Part shown: positions 1-7,010 of the stretch, one piece after another
Layout of the letters: the number at the start of each line of letters is the position of its first letter
Numbering within the stretch: the first letter of the stretch is position 1
DNA from: Rhodothermales bacterium
Lineage (GTDB): Bacteria; Bacteroidota; Rhodothermia; Rhodothermales; Bin80
Direction: 5' to 3'
DNA length: 64,000 bases
NCBI GenBank assembly: GCA_028278205.1
Contig: JANQES010000014.1
Coordinates: forward strand, 1-64,000
Position numbers and translations under genes: made by a program
The notes under the pieces: generated by a model
What the model saw: the letters and a program-made list of their open reading frames with translations, nothing else
Database searches by the model: none
Told to the model about the DNA's origin: nothing

Positions 1-238
1 CACTGTTACGCTCGGCGTCGCTGGCGAAGAGGCGTCCGTCCGGGCCGAAGAGCACCGTGCGCGGGTAGGCCATCGCCTGCCCCTCCGGCCCGGCCATCCG
101 GCGAACCAGGCGCAGCGTATCGGGCGTAATCTGCGCGGCGATCTGCCGCGAGAGCGAATCCGCCGCCGTGACCGCCCGCGACTCGATGCGCTGGCACGAC
201 GACGGCAAGCACCCGGCGAGCACCAGCATCAGAAGCAA
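1..238 (-). CDS. N-terminal part of a lipoprotein, possibly beta-propeller (partial)
   Basis: The window edge cuts this gene, leaving about 79 codons. The N-terminus is a hydrophobic leader ending LMLVLAGC, a good lipobox, so the product is probably an outer-membrane or periplasmic lipoprotein. The visible end (TVLFGPDGRLFASD) resembles the first blade of NHL or 6-bladed beta-propeller proteins; this is inference from a short stretch. The start is unclear: an in-frame ATG lies at 229 and a TTG at 238, while the better leader (KIQNTLFLLLMLVLAGC) runs back into the ATTTTGG repeat at 248-279 without an ATG. The repeat may have replaced the original start region. Confidence 0.55.
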   Translation of the reverse strand, partial: MLLMLVLAGCLPSSCQRIESRAVTAADSLSRQIAAQITPDTLRLVRRMAGPEGQAMAYPRTVLFGPDGRLFASDAERNS

Positions 239-247
239 GAAGAGCGT

Positions 248-279
248 ATTTTGGATTTTGGATTTTAGATTTTGGATTC
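248..279. repeat. ATTTTGG-word repeat, single arm
   Basis: Four heptamers (ATTTTGG, ATTTTGG, ATTTTAG, ATTTTGG) followed by ATTCG. This is one arm of the family-A word palindrome; no matching arm follows, and the next bases are a different palindrome (282-427). It abuts the 5' end of the lipoprotein gene. Confidence 0.85.
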
Positions 280-281
280 GT

Positions 282-427
282 CCTCTGTACACGACAAAAA
301 ATAGGCTTGTCATTCCGACCGAGCGCAGCGAGCGGAGGAATCTCACCGGTTGAGCCCATTTCAACGGGTGAGATCCCTCGGCTTCGCTCGGGATGACAGA
401 AATAAAACGTTTTGTCGTCTACAGAGG
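282..427. repeat. Nested palindromic element (GTCATTCC type)
   Basis: Outer arms 282-299 and 410-427 are reverse complements with one mismatch. Inside are GTCATTCCGACCGAGCG and CGCTCGGGATGACA, then AATCTCACCG and CGGGTGAGATC-like arms around a short centre. The inner part resembles the GTCATTCCGAGCG repeats I recall from many unrelated bacteria. No ORF in the element looks real. Confidence 0.75.
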
Positions 428-709
428 GATCAAGCCAAAAGGACCAAAAGATCAAGACTCTAGCCGCTGGGCCTCTGCTGCGCTCCGGCACGCGCTCAAC
501 TTTGAAACGCGCTCCTTCGTCGCTCAGACAGCAAATTTTCCTCGTCGCGTGCCTGCGCTCCGTTCCGGGCGGCCCACCGGCTAAGGTCGCTTTTTCTTTT
601 TTCTCTCTTCTCCCTCTCCCCCTTTCTCCCTCTCTCCCATTCTCCCTCTCACCCTTACCCCAAAACCCCCACTGGCCACATCCCACTGGCCATTCCCCAC
701 AACCCCCAC
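428..709. other. Spacer without a gene; half word-repeats
   Basis: No convincing gene. 596-656 is a pyrimidine tract made of TTTCTCCCTCTCTCCC-like words, and 667-706 holds CCACTGGCCACATCCCACTGGCC-like words. Both match arms of complete word palindromes elsewhere in the window (48.26-48.51 kb and 50.52-50.67 kb). The bases 455-590 contain GCGCTCCG-rich imperfect inverted pieces. Confidence 0.6.
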
Positions 710-1564
710 TCACCCAAGATCAGGTCCGGCGATGGCGTAGAGAGAGGTCGTTGGCAGGGCAGACGGGGTTGCGGCTTTTGCCATGCGAACGAAGCCGCGT
801 TGTCTCGTAAAACCTGCGTCGATTAAGGACTGCGTGAGTTCGGTTTGTGCATCCGGCACGTCGATGTAGACCGGGCCGGCGATTTTGGCGAGGGCGTGCT
901 GTATCAAAAGCCTGGCCGTGGCGGTCTCGTTGGCGATGAGGGGGCCGAGTTGCATGGCGCAGCGTCCGGGGCGGCCCAGGATATAGCCGATCTGGTTTCC
1001 GCCGGCCTCCTCGGCGACGTGGGCAAGGTGAGGGGCTGACTGCCGGCAATACCGGAGCACCGGCGCGCGGTGTAGGCCGGTGTGCGCGTGGTCCCAGGTG
1101 GCGAGGTCGTCGAGGTCTGATGCCGGGAGAGGGTGGATCGTGGTGTTTGCTTCGGGGAGGAGGCCGGCTCCCGCCGAGGCCGCGCCTTCCCACCGGCTGA
1201 TCGTGTATAGATCGGCGAAGCCCAGCCGCGCGTAGACCGCCTGCCCGGCCTCGGTGGCGTCGAGCATCGCGGTCAGGCCGGCTTCTTCGCAGTAGGCGAG
1301 GCAGTGCTGCAGGAGTTTCGTCGCCAGCCCCTGGCGACGGCGCGCGGGTGTCACCAGCACCATGCTGATCCAGGCCACGCGTTCGTCGAGCAGAAAGACC
1401 AGCGCCGTGGCCGCCAGCGTGCCGTCTTCTTCAAACAACCCGACGGCATACCCGTGCATAGTCATCAACAGCCAATCCTGCGCGGTTTGATTCCAGGCTG
1501 CCTCTTCCGAAAGCCGGCACGCCGCTGCGACGTGATTGCGCGTTAAAGGCTTAAGGTTCAGCAT
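710..1564 (-). CDS. GNAT family N-acetyltransferase with C-terminal GNAT-like domain
   Basis: Starting at the ATG at 1564 (MLNLKPLTRN) the product is about 284 residues. The first half is a GNAT fold: VLVTPARRRQGLATKLL is the acetyl-CoA-binding R/Q-x-x-G-x-G/A motif, followed by LDATEAGQAVYARLGF. The second half resembles the extra acyltransferase-like domain of YitH-type two-domain GNATs. The substrate cannot be told. A longer reading from 1606 only adds residues translated from the repeat at 1561-1701, so the 1564 start is preferred. The repeat arm runs into the start codon (TCCAAAATG). Confidence 0.85.
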   Translation of the reverse strand: MLNLKPLTRNHVAAACRLSEEAAWNQTAQDWLLMTMHGYAVGLFEEDGTLAATALVFLLDERVAWISMVLVTPARRRQGLATKLLQHCLAYCEEAGLTAMLDATEAGQAVYARLGFADLYTISRWEGAASAGAGLLPEANTTIHPLPASDLDDLATWDHAHTGLHRAPVLRYCRQSAPHLAHVAEEAGGNQIGYILGRPGRCAMQLGPLIANETATARLLIQHALAKIAGPVYIDVPDAQTELTQSLIDAGFTRQRGFVRMAKAATPSALPTTSLYAIAGPDLG

Positions 1565-1701
1565 TTTGGATTTTAGATTGGGTGTTTTCCGATCCATCTT
1601 CAGCAATCGAACAAGCCTCGCCGTTTCCGACCGGCGAGGCTTATTCGATTATTGAAGTCAACGCGGGCTGAACCCAATCCAAAATCTAAAATCCAAAATC
1701 A
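1561..1701. repeat. Family-A word palindrome with hairpin core (A2)
   Basis: Left arm 1562-1582 has words ATTTTGG, ATTTTAG, ATTGGG. Right arm 1673-1701 has CCCAAT, CCAAAAT, CTAAAAT, CCAAAAT. The 90-base centre holds a strong hairpin, AAGCCTCGCC/GGCGAGGCTT, flanked by TCGAACA.. and ..TTATTCGA. It spans exactly from the ATG of the acetyltransferase to the stop codon (TGA inside TGATTTTGG on the minus strand) of the next gene. Confidence 0.9.
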
Positions 1702-3399
1702 TCTGACCAGTAGCATTTTCTGCGTTGCGGTGAAAGAGCCGGCTTCGAGACGGTAGAAATAGACGCCGCTGGGCAGGCCCGTCGCGTCGAAATGGACGAG
1801 GTGGGTGCCGCGTCCGTAGGGGCGGTCTACGAGGGTTTTGACGCGTTGGCCCAGCATGTTATAGACCGCCAGCGTCACGTCGGTCAGCCGGGGCACGCGG
1901 AAGATGATGGCCGTCGAGGGATTGAACGGATTGGGGTAATTCTGCGAAAGCGCGAAGCCGTCGGGGATGCCAGATGGGCCTTCGATAGCCGTCGGCATCA
2001 GTTCGATGAGGCCTTTGGGTGTGAGGTCTTTGCCGTCGAAGGCGGGATAGCTGGCCGGGTAGCGATAGGCCCGAAAGACGCTGTTGGCCAGCCACTCCGG
2101 GCGCGACGTCGGGCTGGGCGGAATCGAATCGCCCTGCGCCAGCGGCCCGTCGTCGGTGACAGGGTTGACGTACTGCCAGACGATCTCGCCGCCGGTGGTC
2201 ACTTCGAAGATACGCCCGCTCTGGGCTTCGGCGATGAGGGTGTTGCCGTTGGGCAACCGGTGCTGGCCCGAAGCAAAGCCGGAAAAGAACGTATCGGGTT
2301 GGGCATACTGCCAGACCATGTCGCCGGGGTCGAAGGCGCCGTTGGCGGTCATGCGGTAGGAGCCGTCTTCGTTGAGCGGCGGCACGATTTCGAAGATCGA
2401 CGAGTTGCTGCTGTCGGACCGGACGAGGCCGTTGTTGAAAACCAGAATGTTGCCTTCGCCCGGCAGGCCCGGCTCTACCCACTGCGCGTCGTGGGCGAAG
2501 AAAATGTGTCGATCTTTGCCGGTTCCTTTGCGATAGCTGGCCGGGTTGCCCCATCGATAGAGGAGGTCGCCGCCTTTGCCGGAGCGCCCGCCGACGTGGC
2601 CGGCGGCTTCCTCGGTCGTCGTGCTGTGATCGATGATCCAGATCTCGTCGAAGCCCGGCGAGCTGATCATGATCTGATCGAGGCCTTCGTTATAGTTGAC
2701 CGAGTTAAAATGCAGCCAATCCGCCGTAGGCGCCGGTCCCCAGTTGATGTCGATCAATTCCGGATGATTTTCGACGACGCCGAAGTTGGCCTTCGTCGAG
2801 TCGCGATCCTGGATGAGGTGATCCCAGACGCGCCATTGCCAGACGATCTCGCCGCTGTCGGGCGGGATGGGGCGGACTTCGATGATCTGTTCGGGCCAGA
2901 TAGCGCCCGTGGGCATCGGATGCAAGGTGAGGTCTCGGCCCGCCGCGACGGCCTCCTCTTCACTCCGATATTCGTAAGCAATCATCAAAACGTTGCCGTT
3001 GGGCAGCCCGGCTACGTCGTGATGCAGCGCATGCAGGCTATCGGAATAGTCAAACTCCCAGACGACCTCGCCATCCCACGAAATTTCCCGCATGACGCCC
3101 CCGCGCCCGCCGAACCCGAAGTGGTTGGTGATTCGGGCGGTGCGCAGGAGGTTGCCGTTGGGCAGCAGGTACACGGCGCTGCCGGGTAAGAACCGATGCT
3201 CCCACGTATGCACTACCTGCCCCTCATTGTCGATCAGGTACGTGCTGGGGTGGAACATCGGCGCGAGCAGGGTATAGCCCTGGGCGGCGCGCTCATCATG
3301 CACAAACAGCCCGACGGTTTGCGATTGCGCCCGCACCGGCGCCCCACCGGCAACCATCAACAGGCCGGCTACGAGCAGACAGCTTTTTTTGACTTTCAT
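1699..3399 (-). CDS. Secreted arylsulfotransferase-like beta-propeller with T9SS sorting domain (copy 1)
   Basis: About 566 residues. A Sec signal peptide (MKVKKSCLLVAGLLMVAGG...VRAQS) is followed by an ASST/arylsulfotransferase_2-type propeller with repeated TYLIDNEGQVVHTW, LLPNGNLLRTA, ISWDGEVVWEFDY, LHHDVAGLPNGNVLM and GEIVWQY blades. The last 85 residues are a type A T9SS C-terminal domain (LSQNYPNPFNPSTA ... GVYFYRLEAGSF ... KMLLVR), which implies export to the cell surface. It is a tandem paralogue of the next upstream gene. Whether it transfers sulfate is uncertain; many family members are uncharacterised. Confidence 0.8.
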   Translation of the reverse strand: MKVKKSCLLVAGLLMVAGGAPVRAQSQTVGLFVHDERAAQGYTLLAPMFHPSTYLIDNEGQVVHTWEHRFLPGSAVYLLPNGNLLRTARITNHFGFGGRGGVMREISWDGEVVWEFDYSDSLHALHHDVAGLPNGNVLMIAYEYRSEEEAVAAGRDLTLHPMPTGAIWPEQIIEVRPIPPDSGEIVWQWRVWDHLIQDRDSTKANFGVVENHPELIDINWGPAPTADWLHFNSVNYNEGLDQIMISSPGFDEIWIIDHSTTTEEAAGHVGGRSGKGGDLLYRWGNPASYRKGTGKDRHIFFAHDAQWVEPGLPGEGNILVFNNGLVRSDSSNSSIFEIVPPLNEDGSYRMTANGAFDPGDMVWQYAQPDTFFSGFASGQHRLPNGNTLIAEAQSGRIFEVTTGGEIVWQYVNPVTDDGPLAQGDSIPPSPTSRPEWLANSVFRAYRYPASYPAFDGKDLTPKGLIELMPTAIEGPSGIPDGFALSQNYPNPFNPSTAIIFRVPRLTDVTLAVYNMLGQRVKTLVDRPYGRGTHLVHFDATGLPSGVYFYRLEAGSFTATQKMLLVR

Positions 3400-3436
3400 G
3401 ATGATCGTACTGACAGATGGTTCGCAACTCACCGTC

Positions 3437-3522
3437 GATACGAGATACGGGATGCGAGATTCGGGATACGTGATGGAAGCCGCCTTCATCTCGCATCCCA
3501 GATCCCGCATCCCGCATCCCAA
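3437..3522. repeat. GGGATGCGAGATACG-word palindrome
   Basis: Left arm 3437-3476 is built of GATACGAGATACGGGATGCGAGATT-like words; right arm 3489-3522 (CTCGCATCCCAGATCCCGCATCCC..) is its degenerate reverse complement, with a 12-base loop. It fills the 124-base gap between the two tandem sulfotransferase-like genes and ends one base from the upstream gene's stop. Confidence 0.85.
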
Positions 3523-3523
3523 A

Positions 3524-5227
3524 TCACTGAATCAACAGCATCTTCCTCGTCGCGATAAAACCCTCAGCTTCGAGGCGGTAGAAATACACCCCGCTGGGCA
3601 GACCCGTCGCGTCGAAACGGACGGTGTGCGTGCCCTGGGCAAACCGTCCCTGCGCCACGGTGCGCACGTGCTGCCCCAGCAGGTTGTAGACCGTCAGCGT
3701 CACGGGGCCGGGCCGGGGCACGCTGAAGGCAAACGTCGTCGTAGGGTTGAACGGGTTGGGATAGTTCTGGGCCAGGGCGAATTTGGTCGGGATGCCCGGT
3801 GAGCTTTCGATAGCCGTCGGCGTCAGTTCGATGAGGCCTTTGGGCGTGAGATCTTTGCCCTGGAGACCGGGGTAGTCCGGCGCGTAGCGATAGGCCCGGA
3901 AAAGCGTATTCTGCTGCCGCTCGTTGCCCGGCGAGAACGGCGGAATCGAATCGCCCTGCGCCAGCGGTCCTGAGCGGACGACGGGGTTGACGTACTCCCA
4001 GACGGTCTCGCCTGCCGGCGTGACTTCGAAGACCCGGCCTTTCATGCCTTCATCGATGAGCGTGTGGCCGTTGGGAAGCCGCTGCTGGCCGGAGATAAAG
4101 TTGGAATAGAACCCGCCGGGATCCGAATAACTCCAGACGATTTCGGGCGGCGTGAAGGAGCGGTCGGCCTCTTGCATGTAGATGGCAGATCCGTCGTAAT
4201 CCTCGAAGTATGGCAGGGTCAGTTCATAGACCGTCGAGAACTGGGGATCGGGCAGGTCGCGGCCATTGTCGAAGACCAGGAGGTTGCCGGCGCCCGGCAG
4301 GCTCGAATCGATCCACGCCGTCGAGTGGTTGAAGAAGAGCGTTCGGTCTTCGGGGCCGCCGGCTTTGTACATCTGCGGGTTGCCCCATCGATAGAGGATG
4401 TCCCCGCCTTTGCCCATCCGCCCGCCGACGTGGCCGGCGGCCTGCTCGGTCGTCGTGCTGTGGTCGATCACCCAGAATTCGCTGAAGAACGAAATACTCA
4501 TCACGATGTGATCGAGCACCGGGTTATAGCCGATGCCGTTGATGTGCAGCCAGTCGCCGCCGTCGCCGGTGTTGATATCGACCAGTTGCGGGTTTTCGCT
4601 GACGACGCCGAAGTTGGCTTTGGTGTCGTCGAAATCCTGAATCATGTGATCCCAGGCATCCCACTGCCAGACGATCTCGGCGCTGTCGGGCAGGATGGGC
4701 CGGAACTCGATGATCTTCTCGGTCCAGTAGAGACTATCGGTGAGCGTGGCCGGGTCGTGGCCGTTTTCGACGAGATCGTCGAAGCTGCGGAGTTCCCAGA
4801 CCGTCGTGAGCACGTTGCCGTTGGACATGGGGACGATGTCGTGATGCAAGGTGTAGAGGCTATCGACATAATCGAACTGCCAGACGACCTCGCCGTCCCA
4901 CGTGATCTCTTCGATACGCCCGCCGCGCCCGCCGCCGGTGGTCCAGCCATTGGGCGCGCGGGAGGCCCGGAGGAGGTTGCCGTTTTCGAGCAGCAGGGTG
5001 GTCGAGCCGACATTGAACTCATGCTGCCACGAATTCACCATCTGCCCGTCCATGTCGATCAGATAGGTGCTGGGATGCTGATGCGGCGCGATGAGGGTAT
5101 AGCCCTGAAAGGCCCGCTCATCATTCAGGAACAAGCCGACGGTTTGCTCCTGCGCTTGGGCCGTCGTCCAACCGGCGGCCATCAACAACCATGCAGCCAG
5201 CAACCAGTAGCTTCTTTTCATCTTCAT
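3524..5227 (-). CDS. Secreted arylsulfotransferase-like beta-propeller with T9SS sorting domain (copy 2)
   Basis: About 567 residues, starting MKMKRSYWLLAAWLLMAAGWTTAQAQ (signal peptide). The propeller matches copy 1 throughout (TVGLFLNDERAFQGYTLIAP, TYLIDMDGQMVNSW, WDGEVVWQFDYVDSLYTLHHD, IDHSTTTEQAAGHVGGR). It ends in a T9SS type A domain (LAQNYPNPFNPTTTF ... GVYFYRLEAEGF ... KMLLIQ). The pair is clearly a tandem duplication. A longer reading from 5560 lacks a signal peptide and is not preferred. Confidence 0.8.
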   Translation of the reverse strand: MKMKRSYWLLAAWLLMAAGWTTAQAQEQTVGLFLNDERAFQGYTLIAPHQHPSTYLIDMDGQMVNSWQHEFNVGSTTLLLENGNLLRASRAPNGWTTGGGRGGRIEEITWDGEVVWQFDYVDSLYTLHHDIVPMSNGNVLTTVWELRSFDDLVENGHDPATLTDSLYWTEKIIEFRPILPDSAEIVWQWDAWDHMIQDFDDTKANFGVVSENPQLVDINTGDGGDWLHINGIGYNPVLDHIVMSISFFSEFWVIDHSTTTEQAAGHVGGRMGKGGDILYRWGNPQMYKAGGPEDRTLFFNHSTAWIDSSLPGAGNLLVFDNGRDLPDPQFSTVYELTLPYFEDYDGSAIYMQEADRSFTPPEIVWSYSDPGGFYSNFISGQQRLPNGHTLIDEGMKGRVFEVTPAGETVWEYVNPVVRSGPLAQGDSIPPFSPGNERQQNTLFRAYRYAPDYPGLQGKDLTPKGLIELTPTAIESSPGIPTKFALAQNYPNPFNPTTTFAFSVPRPGPVTLTVYNLLGQHVRTVAQGRFAQGTHTVRFDATGLPSGVYFYRLEAEGFIATRKMLLIQ

Positions 5228-5884
5228 TCTCGGTGGATTGTCGGAGTACGCTTTTCGGGGCTGTGTTTGAGAGGGGTTCCTCCATAATATCCCGATTCCG
5301 ATCAGTGGGGCAAGGGGGAAAAAGGGGGTGAAGGAGAAAAAGCAGCAAAAAGGAGGCAAGGGGGCAAATGGGCAAATGGCAATCGTTGCAAGTTGCCCTT
5401 TTGCCGAGATGTCGATTTCCGATGCCAAAACATGTGCCAACGTCGTTCGGCATCTGATTTGGCTAAAGAAATGTCTTTTCAGGCAAAAAACGAGGAATCC
5501 AGATTGATCTTCACGCCTGGTCATGAAACCAATGCGCAAATCATTCACACCGCTGCGCACGACAGATACATGTGATCAGGGTGTGTCTGCCAAGTCCCCC
5601 CTGCCTGCGCAGGGGCAGGTTCCGACGACCTGTTTGTAGAATTCGCAGATCCAAAAAGAAAAGAACCCCGTAGGGGTGACCTGTTCAAAAAGGGATGCGG
5701 CAGATTCTCGTGAACAGGCCGCTCCGGAGCCTGCCCCCGCGAAGGCGGGGGGATCTTTTTGTTTTTTAACGCTTTGAGCTACAAAAAGGACGCCCCTACG
5801 GGGCTTCTTCGTTGGCCCGATTTGCAATCACACCCTTGTGTATCGCGTACTTCGTCTGAGTCCCTTTTTCAACGCAGTACGCAA
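5228..5884. other. Long spacer with stacked palindromic repeats
   Basis: No gene is supported. 5300-5395 is purine-rich, with GGGGCAAATGGGCAAATGG words. 5581-5775 is a nested palindrome: CCCCTGCCTGCGCAGGGGC with CCTGCCCCCGCGAAGGCGGGG, GAACCCCGTAGGGGTG with CGCCCCTACGGGG, and GACCTGTTC with GAACAGG. 5820-5895 carries paired CGTACTTCGTC/TGCGTACT and GCAATCACAC motifs. Confidence 0.6.
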
Positions 5885-6919
5885 TCACACCTCGCCGACA
5901 GCAACCTCTTCGTGCTGCCTCAACGCCGGGATGGCAACGCCGAGTTTGACGATGGCCGCTGCCCACGTCAGCCCGGCGCCGAAGGCTACCATGGCCAGCG
6001 TGTCGCCGGCTTTGATGCGGCCCTGGTCGAAGGCTTCGCAGAGCGCCAGCGGCACCGACGCCGCCGACGTGTTGCCGTAGCGGTCTACGTTGACCATCAC
6101 CTTCTCGCGCGGGATGCCGGCCTCTTTGGCAGCGTAATCGATGATGCGGAGATTGGCCTGATGGGGAATGAACAGGTCGATGTCGTCGGCGGTGAGGCCG
6201 GCTTTGTCGAGGGCTTCTTTGACGGCCCGGCCCATGACGCGGGTGGCGAATTTGAAGACCTCGCGCCCGTTCATGTGGATGGCCACCTGATCGACGGTCT
6301 CGTGGGTGGGGATCATGGCGGTGCCGCCGGCAGGCACGATGATGTGCTCGGCGCCGGAGCCGTCCGAGCCGAGGACGTGCCCGAGGACGCCGCACGGCTC
6401 GTCGGTGGCCTGCATGACGACGGCGCCGGCCCCGTCGCCGAAGAGCACGTAAGTCGAGCGGTCTTCGGGTTTGAGCCAGCGGCTGATGAGTTCGGCGCCG
6501 ATGACCAGCACCGTATCGCAGGCACCGGTGGCGATGAACTGCTGCGCCGTCACGAGGCTGTAGACAAACCCGGTACAGCCGACGACGATCTGCATCGCGC
6601 CGACGTTGCGCGCGCCGAGGGCTTCCTGTACCTGGCTCGATATCGGCGGCGTCAGGTGGTCCGGGCTGGACGTGGCGACGAGGATCAGGTCGAGGTCGCC
6701 AGCGGTCAGGCCGGCCTTGTCGAGCGCTGCCCGCGCTGCTGCGACGGACATCGTGGATGTCGTCTCGTCGTCGCTGACGAAGCGGCGTTCGCGGATGCCG
6801 CTGCGCGTGCGAATCCATTCGTCGGAGGTATCGACGTACTGGGCGATGTCGTCGTTGGTGACGACGTTGTCGGGGGCGTAATGGCCCCATCCGATGATGC
6901 TGGCGTGGCGTAAGGTCAT
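5885..6919 (-). CDS. fabH: 3-oxoacyl-[acyl-carrier-protein] synthase III
   Basis: 344 residues, the usual length. KAS III condenses acetyl-CoA (or a branched primer) with malonyl-ACP to begin fatty acid synthesis in the cytoplasm. The catalytic triad is visible: Cys115 in VVGCTGFVY, His253 in IPHQANLR and Asn283 in YGNTSAAS. The N-terminal TSDEWIRTRSGIRERR segment is typical. It is not next to other fab genes, so it may be an additional copy; that is inference. It is transcribed divergently from the S9 peptidase gene. Confidence 0.93.
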   Translation of the reverse strand: MTLRHASIIGWGHYAPDNVVTNDDIAQYVDTSDEWIRTRSGIRERRFVSDDETTSTMSVAAARAALDKAGLTAGDLDLILVATSSPDHLTPPISSQVQEALGARNVGAMQIVVGCTGFVYSLVTAQQFIATGACDTVLVIGAELISRWLKPEDRSTYVLFGDGAGAVVMQATDEPCGVLGHVLGSDGSGAEHIIVPAGGTAMIPTHETVDQVAIHMNGREVFKFATRVMGRAVKEALDKAGLTADDIDLFIPHQANLRIIDYAAKEAGIPREKVMVNVDRYGNTSAASVPLALCEAFDQGRIKAGDTLAMVAFGAGLTWAAAIVKLGVAIPALRQHEEVAVGEV

Positions 6920-6955
6920 GGGGGCCTCATTCTTGGTTTTTTCTATTGCAATATA

Positions 6956-6969
6956 CGGAAGCGCTTCCG
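6956..6969. promoter_or_regulatory. Perfect 14-base palindrome in the divergent promoter region
   Basis: CGGAAGCGCTTCCG is a perfect dyad with a GC centre of the LacI/GalR-operator style, lying in the 91-base gap between the divergent fabH and S9 peptidase genes. It is preceded by another small dyad, TATTGCAATA. Operator function is inference. Confidence 0.4.
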
Positions 6970-6971
6970 AT

Positions 6972-7000
6972 TTTCTGAAACCGTGTCACGATTTCAGAAA
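6972..7000 (+). promoter_or_regulatory. Stem-loop in the leader of the S9 peptidase gene
   Basis: TTTCTGAAA at 6972-6980 and TTTCAGAAA at 6992-7000 form a 9-base-pair stem with an 11-base loop, ending 10 bases before the ATG and possibly shaping the ribosome-binding region (GGGAAAAG). Confidence 0.35.
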
Positions 7001-7010
7001 GGGAAAAGCC

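Noticed and set aside
6-713. Minus-strand frame of 235 codons across the first spacer
   Set aside because: It translates repeats and an alternative frame of the lipoprotein gene; the segment before 238 is palindromic repeat DNA.
1792-3189. Open frame of 465 codons on the plus strand
   Set aside because: Antisense to the first sulfotransferase-like gene; low-complexity Ala/Arg/Val text with no domain.
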